Shown: one piece after another, positions 1 through 11,200 of the stretch
Position numbering within the stretch: the stretch's first letter is position 1
How the letters are laid out: every line of letters starts with the position of its first letter
Origin: Rutstroemia sp. NJR-2017a BVV2
Lineage: Eukaryota; Ascomycota; Leotiomycetes; Helotiales; Rutstroemiaceae
Assembly: GCA_002946415.1 (NCBI GenBank)
Contig: NJPS01000046.1
Location: 2,356,001 to 2,420,000 of the forward strand
DNA length: 64,000 nt
Direction of reading: 5' to 3'
The notes under the pieces: model-generated
Seen by the model: the letters and a program-made list of their open reading frames with translations, nothing else
Database searches by the model: none
Told to the model about the DNA's origin: nothing
Program-made: the position numbers and the translations under genes

Positions 1-546
1 ACTGGGGAAGGATAGACTGGTTGGGGGAAAAGCATTATGTTTGGAATATACGGAATTTGAGTTTTAGATGGAATTAAGGTATGCCACTTCATCGATTACA
101 AAATAATATCACTATATTGTTGTTTCGATACTCTTATATAAGTCTATACCATGCAATTAAGCATGTATTACCCCAATAGCCCCAAGAGGCTCGAAACCCG
201 CAAAGGTGAAAATCACAAGTAGTGAATGTACAGAGGAGAGGAGCCAGTCTGCTGTAGGCAAAACCTGCCACATTATTTCCTACAGCAAACAGCGACTTCT
301 TCGTACTCTAAGTTCCTTCCGCTCTTCAAACTCGCGAAGGATTAGTTTTTCACAACGACGTCGGAGGAGAAAGTTCGACATAACGCCATCACCTCGTCAT
401 CGCTAGTACCATCAAAAAACAACGAGAGTCACCAACAGTCATCGATTCTCAATCTACCGCGCTATTATTTCATCGCTTAAGTTTCAATCGATCTATCAAT
501 CAAGCAATCAAGCAATCAAGCAACTCCCCACCGCCTCACACCAAAA
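1..546. other. Intergenic / 5' flank, no gene seen
   Basis: No convincing coding region. Just upstream of the first gene (about 490-530) a short run of direct repeats of a CAAGCAAT-like unit lies in the probable 5' UTR. The only open frame (206-406) is short, basic and serine/arginine rich, with no recognisable domain. Confidence 0.5.
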
Positions 547-1431
547 ATGGACAACTACGACCCTCTCCTCATCCGCGAAATCCAATCCACTCCCCATGTT
601 CCTTCATCTCCATCACACTTCACCAGTACACTCACCACGACGAGCACTCCGAAGAAAGCCAGCGCCCTCCTCGCCACCCCCCACAGACCCATATCTCCAT
701 TCCAACCGCCCTCTATGCTGCTCACGCCACCTCCTACCACTTCGCCGAAAAAGATATCGCGCAAACTTTTTGAGCTGCAATTGCAGTCGCACACGTCTGC
801 TTTTCCTGCGACTCCGAGGAAGGGTAAGAGTAAGGGTGTGATGATCACCATAGACGAGGGCGATGATGAGGATGAAGTAGAGTGCATTATGGAAAGTGAG
901 ATGGAGATCCAGACTCCGGCGCCGACGCACATTTTCCAAACACCGCAGAAGCAAAAGATTCATGTGGATGAGCGAGAGGTGCCTGATGCGCCGAAGAAGC
1001 AGCGTTTCAGAGATTTTAGTGCGAGAAGGGGAGGAGAAGAAAAAGTGATGGGTGGGGGGGTGAGATTGGATTTCGCAGGTGATGGGATAAGGAAGAAGGG
1101 TGCTGGGGTTGCCAGGGGAGGCCGGGGAGATGGGAGAGGAAAGAATACTGGTGGATTTGTGAGGAGAATGGAGGAAATGTATGGGGAGGGTGTTTTGGAA
1201 AGAGCGGTTGGGGATACTGGAATAGGGCAGAAGAGGAGCCGTGAGGGGAATATGGGAATGAATATAGAGAGGGAAGATGGTAGGGAGGAGAAGAGGAGAA
1301 AAGTTGACTTCCATGTCGATGAATGGGAGGAGGATACATTTATGGAGGACATGGAATATACGCAGGATACGCAGGTCGTGATTGCGAAAAGACCACTTAG
1401 CTGGCAGGTTAAGAACGAAGTCGCGGAGTAG
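547..1431 (+). CDS. Disordered S/T-P-rich protein, function unknown
   Basis: A single-exon frame of 294 residues starting at the ATG at 547. The N-terminal third is dominated by TP and SP dipeptides (TPKK, TPHR, SPKK, TPRK), the usual minimal target sites of proline-directed kinases such as CDKs. A basic/hydrophobic stretch SRKLFELQLQ lies near residues 71-80, an acidic run DEGDDEDEVE near 103-112, and Gly/Arg-rich segments and the basic patch EEKRRKVDF follow near 248-256. The last could serve as a nuclear localisation signal. No folded domain is evident. I infer a nuclear, phosphorylation-regulated protein. I considered the Whi5/Nrm1-type G1/S repressors, but the expected motif is not clear, so no symbol is given. 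A long antisense frame over the same bases is a low-complexity shadow. Confidence 0.65.
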   Translation: MDNYDPLLIREIQSTPHVPSSPSHFTSTLTTTSTPKKASALLATPHRPISPFQPPSMLLTPPPTTSPKKISRKLFELQLQSHTSAFPATPRKGKSKGVMITIDEGDDEDEVECIMESEMEIQTPAPTHIFQTPQKQKIHVDEREVPDAPKKQRFRDFSARRGGEEKVMGGGVRLDFAGDGIRKKGAGVARGGRGDGRGKNTGGFVRRMEEMYGEGVLERAVGDTGIGQKRSREGNMGMNIEREDGREEKRRKVDFHVDEWEEDTFMEDMEYTQDTQVVIAKRPLSWQVKNEVAE

Positions 1432-1859
1432 TAGGTTGTATACCACAGCATGGATATGTAGGTGGTGTAGAGATGCGGGGTATATTGAAGGCGTTGATTC
1501 AGCGAAGAATGTTATTTTGAGAGATAGAAAGGAAAGTTAGATAGGGGTATTGTGGCGTTTGTGGATATAATATGGGGGACTGGGCTGCATGGATGGAGTT
1601 GGACTAGTTGATTTTAGGATCCCATGATTCACGACGAAGGGCAGTAGGATTCGGCAGAGCCTTTCAGATATGATATTCATTTCTTTACGAGTTCCTATTG
1701 GGTCATGATAGCCATAAATTAAACAGCAGAACTCATTCGTGTAATATCCTCCCACTTTGTGACGTTCAATACTATCCTATACAATAATCCTACTACCAGC
1801 AAGATTAAGGTTGAACATCCCCGCCTCAGAACACTTCCTCTATTCTTGCAAGTGTAGTT
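1432..1859. other. Intergenic, tail-to-tail 3' regions
   Basis: This lies between the 3' ends of two convergent genes. I see only AT-rich sequence compatible with 3' UTRs, and no coding or RNA gene. Confidence 0.5.
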
Positions 1860-2528
1860 TTAGCAGAATTGGCCCGTGGGACAGCAGCTGGTTCCGCTTC
1901 TAGTACATCCATTGCAGCAAGATCGGCAATTGACCCCAGGGAACGCAGAGCTCAAATCCCAAATACACTCATGTCCATTAACTGTAGCAACCTGCCTCAC
2001 AACAAAGCTGCCAATTCTGTCATTCCATCCAATATCATTAAGATTGCCCTGGAAACACATTAGCGTCCTCCTCCCAAATATATTTTGGTTTTGCTATTGG
2101 GATTTCAGAACTCACATAACCAGGACTGAAGATAGTTCCACCAGGACTATTACAATTGTAGTCCTCAGAATAGATGATGGCATTCCCGGCGTCTGGGCCG
2201 ATAGAGGTTATGCTGTGCCACCAAGGTGAGTCGAGACGAATACAGACGTCCCAGTTCTGCTTTGCGTAGCCCGTGGTTCCGGTCCAGTTTATGTCCGTTG
2301 TGATGTAAACCTAGGCCAGGTTAGATATGTGATGAGAGAATTGGGGGTGATGGCATGAAAGACGTAACGTACTCCGCCCTCTTGACGCTTCTCGAGACTT
2401 CGAGTGCTTATGCGCTCAGTTGAGGTGATGTTCAAGGACTCGAAACCGGTGAATTGGACTGGTGATTCCGCTGGGAGGGCGAGTGCTGTGCCGAAGATGG
2501 CGGAAACGAGGAGGGTTTTGAACAACAT
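1860..2528 (-). CDS. Small secreted cysteine-rich protein with Kex2-like site
   Basis: Three exons on the minus strand: 2528-2373, 2310-2116 and 2048-1860. The introns are 62 and 67 nt, GT-AG, and the second has a GCTAAT branch-like site; all joins keep frame. The product is 179 residues. It begins with a hydrophobic signal peptide (MLFKTLLVSAIFGTALALPA), followed by a short propeptide ending in the dibasic EKRQ, a likely Kex2 cleavage site near residue 48. The middle is Trp/Tyr rich. The C-terminus holds a dense cysteine cluster (CRSCCNGC and SCCPTGQFC). I recognise no named domain. It is probably a processed extracellular protein, possibly an effector or cell-wall-associated peptide; that role is inference. 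The start was chosen because an upstream alternative codon would bury the signal peptide. Confidence 0.75.
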
Positions 2529-2616
2529 CTTGAAAAAGTACCAAGAGAGGGATTGTGAATTCCTTGACACCTTTGAATTGAAAACTTGTGCGGATGTTTG
2601 TTTGGAATTGCTTGAC

Positions 2617-2623
2617 CTTTATA
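2617..2623 (-). promoter_or_regulatory. TATA box of the secreted-protein gene
   Basis: TATAAAG on the minus strand, about 90 bases upstream of the ATG at 2528, which is normal spacing for a fungal TATA promoter. Confidence 0.4.
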
Positions 2624-3568
2624 GTTTTAGTCTTCTGCAAACAGTGTTTCTTAGTTAGACGTATACCAATGATAATATGGGAGCGGCTCCGTTAACCCTC
2701 ACCATCCTCTCGCTCGTGTGTAACATTTTCCCAATGGAGTGATAAGTCCGTACGATTTGGCGAGCTGAAGTAGAAGTGGAGTCTATCTCCATTGTACCGG
2801 TAACGATATCTACTTTGACTGGGCTGCGGCGTGGGATTCCATGGGCCGGGTGAGTATTGGAATGAAGCCCCTGCCCATATGTAAATTACCACGTGGTTAC
2901 CCAGTCGGCTGCCAAAACCCGATCCATTGGCCACTGTTCATAGGAGATATTACCCACGAGTCCATATGGAATCTCCTAATGTAGGGACAGTCAACGGGTA
3001 TATTACTAAGCTTTTATTGCTTTCACTCACCGACCTCTTGGCAACCTCCTCGGCCCTTGGTGGGCCGTTGGTAGTGGTCGGGTTGCAAAATTTTCAACCT
3101 ACTTACTGGATCCCTCTGGATCACTATCTGGATCCCTATTCGAGCTGGCATCCCACTTAAGGGTATTGGGACCCCGACCCGGGTGGGAAGTGGGGCCATC
3201 CCTGAGTTTCGGTTGCAGCCTAACTTTGATAAATGGCCTTGTGTAGATGGAAGTCAGCAGTACAGTACAAATAAGCATACGTTCTACCCCTGTCGAGGCG
3301 GCTGATTGACTTCGCCCTGAAGATCCTGTACCCCGCAAGAGCGAAATCCAATTTCCTAAAGATATAAGGTTAAGGTTACTAGACCCTGCAAAATACGTCG
3401 GAGGAAGTGACAATTTGAGCTAACCGAAGTACAATCACAAAGATAACCGAAATACCCACAGCGGCCAAGCCCGCTACTCACGGATCCGACTAATGCAGGG
3501 CGATTATTCATACCTCGTATCCGCTGGCATGAATCAGTTTTAGTGGCGGCTACTCACGATTCGTTCCT

Positions 3569-3632
3569 CCGTGGAACAAAAGTTAATTTTTTGTGCGTCT
3601 TGCTCCCTAAAAACTTAACCTTAGTTCAGGGG
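3569..3632. repeat. Dispersed hairpin repeat, copy 1 (degenerate)
   Basis: A left arm of the type GGAACAAAAGTTAA and a right arm TTAACCTTAGTTCAGG pair imperfectly around a spacer that contains GCGTCTTGC. The second, better-paired copy sits at 14374-14437 with the same spacer core and same overall length (about 64 bases). Sharing arms, spacer core and spacing makes chance unlikely. It is probably a mobile or once-mobile palindromic element. Confidence 0.55.
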
Positions 3633-4109
3633 AGAGAGAAGAAAGCCTAAGCGAAAGCCGACGATTACCTGCAGCTAAGTTGAACCATTGGAGAGTTCTA
3701 AACGTATCCTAGAGCTTTCCAAGATGGACAAAATTTTCTTTCACAAAGGGGGTTTGACTTGAACTCCTCGGTAGTTTGGACTGGGTCTACTGATTTGTCT
3801 CTACTGATATCGGAGAGAGAAGTAAGGAAGACTCTGGTAGTAGATTTGTCGCTTTTTCAAACTTTAATCACCAAAAACCCCATCTGGCTGGTAAAGTCAC
3901 ACGTGGAATTTTCACAGAACTCAAACAGGTCCCGCATTCTGTGAGAAGTCATAAACTTAGGTCACCATTATCTTGAAATCGGAAATTTTAGCACGTCGTA
4001 GTAGGAGCCATTGATGCTTGTAAAGCTGTAAGTGTAATGGTATTATAATCATTTTATCTCTGGGCACTTCAAAGTTGCCGGCTAATCCCTAGCTACCTCT
4101 GGTCCTCTA

Positions 4110-5260
4110 TCAGACTGCCTTAACATTGTCCAAAATTACAGGCAGAACAGGTGCGGGAGTCTGTTCTGCAGGTACAAAGCTCACTTCAACGCCTTTGTAA
4201 TTCAATGTCTTGCTGCCGTTCAACCGAGCCATTTTCTGCGCAAGTACCGGAATATCTGGGAATCCAGTCTCTACATGCTCCAAACCACGTTTAGTGATAG
4301 TCTTAGTCGATTTGGGAAACACAATCACGGCCGCGTTCGGTGTCGCTGCAGCTGCAATACTAGTCGTTGAAAAAACGAATTTACCCACTGCTTTGGGATC
4401 GATTTTGATGAAGTATTTCTGGAAAAGCTTAGAGAGTAATCTGAAACATTGTCTTGGAGTTCTTACGCCTAAGAGACTGTGAGCCGCTGCTTGCCAGTTC
4501 TGCTCGCTGCGTGTTAAGGGGTACTTTTGGCCGAGGTTCTTGTAATTATCCTTATTCATAGCCCAGAGAGTTGAGGAGCAAGAAACCCCTTGTGGAGCAC
4601 AGAATGTGTTGGCGGACGAAATCTCACCAGTACCACCTTCTATCCAGCTATTAAGTTCGCGTTAGAAGGTGCAAGGAGTCATTAGTTTGAAACTTACGAT
4701 GCTGGTGGAAATTCATCGCAGGTGTATCCCAGACCACTCGCTGCTCCTGTAACCGTCCCCTCAATCTCATTTGTGAAAATAGAAACGATTGGGTGGTTCG
4801 CAGTAAGATCGGTGAGAAGAGAATTTCCGAACTGCACCATGGTACGGCCGGCAATTCCATTGATATATTTACCATAGCCATGAACTACTGTGGGCTGGAA
4901 GAGTGGTTCTGGGCAAGGATGTTTGGTAGACCAATTGTCGGGACAACTTTGTCTGCGTCGGATGGCAGTGTTTCTGTCGTTTCCTGTTTGGATATGGAAG
5001 TCCTTTGGGAGAACTTGGGCGTTAGCGGTCAACCATTGCTGTACATTGGCGCAGATTGCTGGCATTAACGCGCAGTTGTAATACAAAGTTGGCAACGTTG
5101 GTTGTACCACGACTGGAGATCCTAAATACTTAAGACCTCCTGGATCAAGGCCCTGTTGCAGTTGGGAAGACTCGAAGTTCGCGAGTGAAAGGAAAACTAA
5201 GGAGCAGAGAAGAGCACATCCCAAGCGCCCGAGGTGAAGAAATCCGATCCATAGAGCCAT
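4110..5260 (-). CDS. Secreted deoxyribonuclease, NucA/NucB-type domain
   Basis: Two exons (5260-4698 and 4647-4110) separated by a 50-nt GT-AG intron containing TCTAAC; 366 residues. The N-terminus has a hydrophobic signal segment (residues about 8-28, rich in L/C/A). The diagnostic feature spans the splice junction: CDEFPPAS at residues 181-188 followed by W-I-E-GG. This matches the DEYPFAS...GG catalytic-region signature of the NucA/NucB deoxyribonuclease family. The cysteine-containing N-terminal half (residues about 40-110) is not one I can assign. Inferred role: extracellular DNA hydrolysis, for nutrition or for degrading host/competitor DNA. The neighbours are small secreted-protein genes. 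The motif is clear, but the catalytic assignment follows the bacterial family. Confidence 0.82.
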
Positions 5261-5889
5261 ATCTAAGAGCCAAGTCTAATGTATGCTTGCTGGGAAGACG
5301 GTGGGAGGTAACAACGCAAGAAAGAAAAGACGGACAAAAGCGAGCTTACTGGTATGCGATACAAAGTAGCACTTTTAACATTGCAGTGACCACTCGCAAT
5401 GAGTAGCTCGCCCACAAAAGGACCAGGGAGAAGACTCTCGTCCGACAGAGCAGGGGTAATTTCAATGCAGGGTCTTCTTCCTCGAAAATTACCGACATAT
5501 TGAGTAGAACGAAGAATGTGGATATTCAGAGATAAGCGCTCAAAATGTGATTATCGGATCATCTCTTTGGCTTGGAGGAGGAAGTTGAGTTGAGGAATAT
5601 TGCCAAGTAGTGGGGCTGGAGATTATGTAAAGTGTGCACACGGGAAAATATGCAGGTGAGAAACTCTCGAGCTTATTGACTCTCGAGGGTCCACTTAAGT
5701 CCATGCTTGGTCCGTGTCTAAAATTTGAGTCTTGGAACAGACTTTTTTTCAGCCACCTGACAGCTTAACGTTACGCCAAATTTCAACGTGCCGCAACGCT
5801 CTGAATCCTTGATAGCACAGCAACTCCCTGTGTCGTTCCAGCAGAAACAAACGGAAAGCAATTGAAATTGGCTTGGTGACTTTGGGATC
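5261..5889. other. Intergenic, divergent promoter region
   Basis: About 630 bases between the divergently transcribed DNase and F-box genes. No coding, RNA or repeat feature is seen; promoters of both genes presumably lie here. Confidence 0.5.
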
Positions 5890-6732
5890 ATGGGTGCTAC
5901 ATTAGAAGTCTCGGAGAAAGGGGAAGGCCTATCCGTCAGCAGGAAAACGGATGAGGAAATTGCCGGAGTTGACAGCCGTGTCGCAGTACACCGAAAGTTC
6001 TTCGAAAACGACCACTTACTGTGGGCACTCCTCTCCAACCTGAGTCAAGGAGAGCTCCTACGGCTACAATGTGTATCGAGGAGATGGAAGGCCGCCATCG
6101 AATTATCCTATGAATTATGTTCTCGAGTATATCGACCACACACCCTGGCTACCGATGAAGGTCCGGTCACGAGTTACAGATTCAACGTCTTTGTTTCTGA
6201 GCGAATTCGCTGGACTCCTGCAATGGATATGGATCAAATTAACTCCTCGGAGTTCAAATCAGTGCAAGAATTGCCATATTTGCGAGCTATGGCTACCTCG
6301 GGAGCGTCTTGGAAGTCTCAACTCATATGCTGGCCTGCACCATTTGACATCACCGTTTCTAGTGATGTCGGGGCAGAAGAAGGAGCACCACTACTGCGGA
6401 TTACTTGCCCTCACCCAGTGGTATCTTCTGAAAGAAATGATGCCAGTGGCGCAAGTATCGAAGCTCCGGAAGATGATGACGATAGTGGTGAGGTGATGAA
6501 ACTCAACACAAAAGATTTCCCACACAACGAGGGCAAAGAGGTCAATGGAATCACATTTGAAGATCTTCTATATGCTATGCGCCAGCAATATATAGAGTAT
6601 GATTATGCGTTTGAGGCAGTTTATGAGTACTTGGATTTCGAGACCGATGTAGCGGGGGAATGGCAAACAGAGTTGACTTTACGAGAGGATCGTGGAATTC
6701 CGAATCTTCAGGTTTCAATTCTTCTATTCTGA
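5890..6732 (+). CDS. F-box-like domain protein
   Basis: A single exon of 280 residues. Residues about 40-70 read DHLLWALLSNLSQGELLRLQ followed by CVSRRWKAAI. This is the Leu-rich helix pattern ending in C-x-x-x-R-W-K typical of fungal F-box domains, which bind Skp1 in SCF ubiquitin ligases. The rest shows no LRR, WD40 or kelch repeats; it contains an acidic DDDD run near residue 200. By family knowledge it would recruit an unknown substrate for ubiquitination. A possible C-terminal intron (a GT follows CTTCAG near 6710) was considered, but the open frame ends soon after, so the simple model is kept. Confidence 0.65.
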   Translation: MGATLEVSEKGEGLSVSRKTDEEIAGVDSRVAVHRKFFENDHLLWALLSNLSQGELLRLQCVSRRWKAAIELSYELCSRVYRPHTLATDEGPVTSYRFNVFVSERIRWTPAMDMDQINSSEFKSVQELPYLRAMATSGASWKSQLICWPAPFDITVSSDVGAEEGAPLLRITCPHPVVSSERNDASGASIEAPEDDDDSGEVMKLNTKDFPHNEGKEVNGITFEDLLYAMRQQYIEYDYAFEAVYEYLDFETDVAGEWQTELTLREDRGIPNLQVSILLF

Positions 6733-6787
6733 ACTGTAAAGGCAAATATATAATACAAGTTGATTTCTGGACTTCACCGAACTCCCA

Positions 6788-7259
6788 CTACTTGGTTAAC
6801 TTTCTGATTGGAAGGGTGCTGTTGGCTGGAGCAGTAGCATTGGTGCCAGTCTGAACTCCCTTAAGTTTGTCGGTAGAATTTTTGCCAAAGATTACTTCGT
6901 AAGGCTGCCAAAATGTTAACAAGTATATATCTCTAACAATGCAATAAACAAACATTTTCAAGTCCTTTTGCGAGATCAGCAATATCCATTGCCTGCACAG
7001 TGTGCGCAAGATTTGTGGCCTTCTCTGCTACTGCAACACCGCCTGTCTTGTCTTGGACTCCAGACTTAGGGCCCTAAAGCTGTCAATAAGTGCTGAATGA
7101 ATTCAACGGAATGACAAGAATAATATAACATACACCCATGACAAAACTACCAGCAGGTAGCTCGAGATCAGATTGGACAACTTCGTCAATAGCCACTGTA
7201 AGAGGTGACAAAAGAACCACCACCATCGCAGACACAAAGTAACACGATGAATACCTCAT
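6788..7259 (-). CDS. Small secreted protein, three exons (120 aa)
   Basis: Exons 7259-7134, 7073-6954 and 6904-6788 with introns of 60 and 49 nt. All three joins are phase 0. Each exon alone is too short for simple ORF finding, so the gene is easily missed. The first exon encodes a signal peptide (MRYSSCYFVSAMVVVLLSPL, then TVA). The mature part is Gly/Asn/Thr/Lys rich, carries N-glycosylation sequons (N-S-T, N-A-T, N-S-T) near the C-terminus and lacks cysteines after the signal peptide. No domain is recognised. Intron 2 has the less usual donor GTTTGT but a TTAACA branch-like site and GCAG acceptor. Probably extracellular; function unknown. Confidence 0.6.
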
Positions 7260-8248
7260 GTTGACTGTGACCCAGGCTGTAAGTTGAACGGCGGGCGAGG
7301 TGCAAAAGTCTCTTGCTCAACGATTTGATCTCAGAATAACTACACTGATCGAGTGCCGAAAGACTTGATATCGCAATGCTGTGCCAAATGTCACGAGTTA
7401 GATATCAGATTACCACAAACCAAACCAGCTGTAACACCCACTACTAGTAGTATACTAGTGGCCGATTGGTCTCGGTCGAGTTTCCTTACTGGTAGTTACG
7501 AAAGTTACAATAGTAAGACTACTAGATTATCACGACTAGTATGGTGGAAAGCGCGGAAATTAGAATTTCCAGCCTCACAGATACCATCTCAGGAGTTCCC
7601 TCCGCTTACCTTCCCCCCACTTTACTGTACCCTTTTCAACTTTAAATTTTAACCGGTTAACCGGCTACCGCCAGTTGCCGCCAAGAACAACTATCTCGCC
7701 AATCTCGGATCACAAATCCTTGGCAGCGGTGCAAAACACCCCCCTCCCCCCCGAGAAAATTTCGTCGACTTCACATTCGGCCGACATGCTTTGCGATTAG
7801 ATACTAAGTTTCCGCAATCTGAGACCATGTCGTCGATCAACACACTTTGTCCGAACTCGGTTCTACTAGCCGACGCCCATCAATCTTCGTTATTCTCGCG
7901 AGTCGCCGACATGAAGGATTCAGCTACTGCACGCAGGGTGCTGCTGGGACCTTGAACGGGCCAGGACCAAATTTGAAGTTGTGGATCAAGAAGGACACAT
8001 GATAGACTTAGAAATTAGATGCGGCTGAACACGGTTAATAGAAATGGGTCACTATGGTCCCTGACTTTGGCCCAGTCTATGCATGGGCTTGAGGGTTAGA
8101 CTACCTATTCTGGACCAATCAACTGATATGCAGAGTGCTGCTTATACAGTGACAGATTCTCAGTATTTCGATATCTACGTCTCGTTTCTCGAGTTTACAA
8201 CTCATAGTTCTTAGCCAGCGTCAACCAAAGGGACGTTCTGCAGTCGCA
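7260..8248. other. Intergenic, upstream of the large GH55 gene
   Basis: About 1 kb. It contains a cluster of ACTAGT palindromes (about 7438-7545) and a CCGGTTAACCGG palindrome near 7651-7664. One 99-codon frame (7353-7652) crosses these repeats and has no recognisable features; I do not call it. Confidence 0.45.
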
Positions 8249-11200
8249 ATGTGTCGAAGCACACGTCGGACGGCGACCTTCTCGTTCAGTCTTTCTTTGC
8301 TGGTGTTACAACTTCTCTTCCTTACTACAGAATGTTTTCCTCACCAATATAAGCACATTCACCCTTCGAAGTCCACTCTTCACGTTCGGAAAGGTTTAGG
8401 AGGATATCCGGTGTCCCATCTAGTACCTGAACTTGAAGTTAGAGATCTCACAGATGGAGAGATTGACAAACGACAGAACTCAGGCTACTGGTATGAGAAT
8501 ATCGCTCATGGCACTCCTTCTTTTGGAGCTGCTGGCTATCAAGTTTTTCGAAATGTGAAGGACTATGGAGCCAAAGGAGATGGCTCGACGGATGACACAG
8601 AAGCCATCAATAGAGCAATTACAGATGGCGACAGGTGTGGACAAGCCTGTGGCTCGTCGACAACTACGCCCGCCGTTGTGTACTTCCCTGCCGGTACTTA
8701 CATCGTCTCAAAGCCGCTGATTCAGTATTACAACACTCAATTTGTTGGCAATCCAAACTCAGTTCCGATTCTAAAGGCTGCTCCAACATTTCAGGGTATC
8801 GCTGTTATTGACAGTAATGTTTATATACCACAAGCAAGTGGAGACCAATGGTACATTCCACAAAGCAACTTCTACCGACAGATTCGAAACTTCGTAATTG
8901 ATCTGTCTGGTTGTCCAAATGTTACACCGGACGGATATGGTGAGAGTTCCTTTCTCTGGAGCATTTCTGGACTTCTCTAACATGATACAGCTCCGACTGG
9001 TATCCATTGGCAAGTTGCTCAGGCTACAAGTCTCCAGAATATCAAATTCATTATGAGCCAAGCCGCAGGCACAACTCACATTGGAGTCTTTATGGAGAAC
9101 GGATCGGGAGGTTACTTGGGGGATCTCACTTTCATTGGAGGTGCCATTGGAATGCGATGCGGTAGTCAGCAGTTTACCTCTCGAAACCTGAACTTTCAGT
9201 TCTGCAGCACTGCAATCGAAATGATCTGGGTAAGTTAGAACTAATTTTGTTTTTGAGTATGACCGCTAATTTTGTAGGACTGGGGCTGGACCTGGAAAGG
9301 ACTAAACATTGCCAACTCTTGGGTAAGAGCAAAATCCTTCCTCTGATTGATTTCAAGACTAATTTGAAAGATTGGCATCAATATCACGGCACTTTCAAGT
9401 ACAACTGCTTTACATAGACAGGGCGTCGCTGCAATCACAGTTCTGGACTCGGTAATGACAAACGTGTAAGTTAGAGCTTGCTCCGAACCAAGGATATCAG
9501 CTAACTTAGAACCGCAGCCCCATTGGCATTCTCACCTCGGGAACTACCAACACAATGTTGGAAAACCTGCAGCTAAATAACGTACCAATTGCAATTGGAT
9601 ACAGTGGAGGACCGACGGTACTCCAAGGAGGAGATATCCTGATAGATAACTACGGAGACGGTAACAACTTCGTTTTGACTGGATCCACAATGTCTTCAGG
9701 GGTCTTGAGGGGTCCCTACGGCACTTCAGCGAAGAGCAAAGCATCGTCTTCCCTCCGAAACAGCTCGGGGTGGTTTGCCCGATCTAAACCGCAATATGAA
9801 GGGGTTGCTCCTGGTGGATTCATGAATGTTAAGGATGCTGGGGCAAGGGGAGATGGCATTACTGATGACACCGTCGCAATCCAAACTGCGTTAAACACTG
9901 CAGGATCAAATCAGATTCTGTACTTCCCTCACGGCAGTTACATCGTCACTGATACAATCAAGATCAATCCGGGAGCGAGGATTGTTGGTGAAGCTTGGAG
10001 CGAAATCATGGGAACGGGACCAAACTTCATGGATATCTCGAATCCACGAGTTATGATCCGAGTCGGAACAGCCGGTCAAACTGGTGTGATTGAAATTTCT
10101 GACATGATATTTACAAGTAAGTTCTGCAGTTTTCAATCTTTAAAATCATGCAACGAGATAATTTCTAACACCTCATAGCATCTGGTGCAACGGCAGGAGC
10201 TATACTGATGGAGTGGAACATCGCCGAGTCCTCTCAAGGATCTGCCGCCATGTGGGATACTCATTTCAGAGTTGGTGGAGCAGCTGGCACTGATCTCCAA
10301 TATAAGGATTGCCCTCGGGAGGACGCAGCAGTAAACACAAAGTGTATTGCGGCCACAACTTTGATGCACGTCACTTCTTCGGCTAGTGGCTATTTCGAAA
10401 ACGTCTGGGTCTGGGTTGCAGATCACGATCTCGACATCCCCTCTCAGGATCAAGTCAGTATTTATGCCGCTCGATGCCTTCTCATCGAATCTACTAAACC
10501 TGTTTGGCTTTGGGGAACGGGTAGCGAGCATTGCACCCTCTACCAATACCAATTTTACAAAGCACAGAATATTTTTGCAGCAACATTGCAGACAGAAACG
10601 CCATATTATCAACCAGAGCCCAAAGCTCCAGCACCATTCACCGGAGCCTATGCACTGGAATCGGATCCTACATTTTCTTATTGCAATCCAGCATCCACGA
10701 CCTGTGCTCTTGCATGGGGACTTGAGATTATCGGCAGTAGTAACATCATGATCTATGGAGCTGGTTTCTACAGCTGGTTCTCGTGGTATTCGCAGGTTTG
10801 TCTCGCTGCTGAGACTTGCCAGGAGCGAATAGCTCGAGTCTTTGACAGTACTAATATCTTCATCGCGAATCTCTACACCAAGGGATCTAGTTCAATGATT
10901 CAAGGAGCCCAGTCACAAGATATTTTGGCAATCGATAACATCGATGGCTTCCTAGGAACAATTGTGGGCTGGAGTGGATTTGATCTTCCCGGAAAGCTGG
11001 ATACACCGGTATCTGTTATCCCTCTGCCCACCTGGATATGGGATGTTCCCAACCCTACAGTTTATTGCCACATTCCTTGCACCATTTCTCCGCCACCGAC
11101 CCCTATCCTTCCAATCCAACCCCCACCATTCACTGCGACAATTTCAGGCTCACCAGTTGTTGTTACGCCTCCTGCTATTACTAGTCCAGGCCTTGATATT

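Larger units (their letters stand above)
2529..4109. other. Intergenic, with one hairpin repeat copy
   Basis: About 1.6 kb without a supportable gene. The short frames (2692-2934, 2927-3160, 3099-3413) have no signal peptide, domain or intron logic. The one structured item is the inverted repeat near 3569-3632, listed separately. Confidence 0.5.

Noticed and set aside
613..1446. Long minus-strand frame (277 codons) antisense to the first gene
   Set aside because: It mirrors the repetitive Pro/Ser/Lys composition of the sense gene, and other minus frames overlap it in different phases; this is a compositional shadow.
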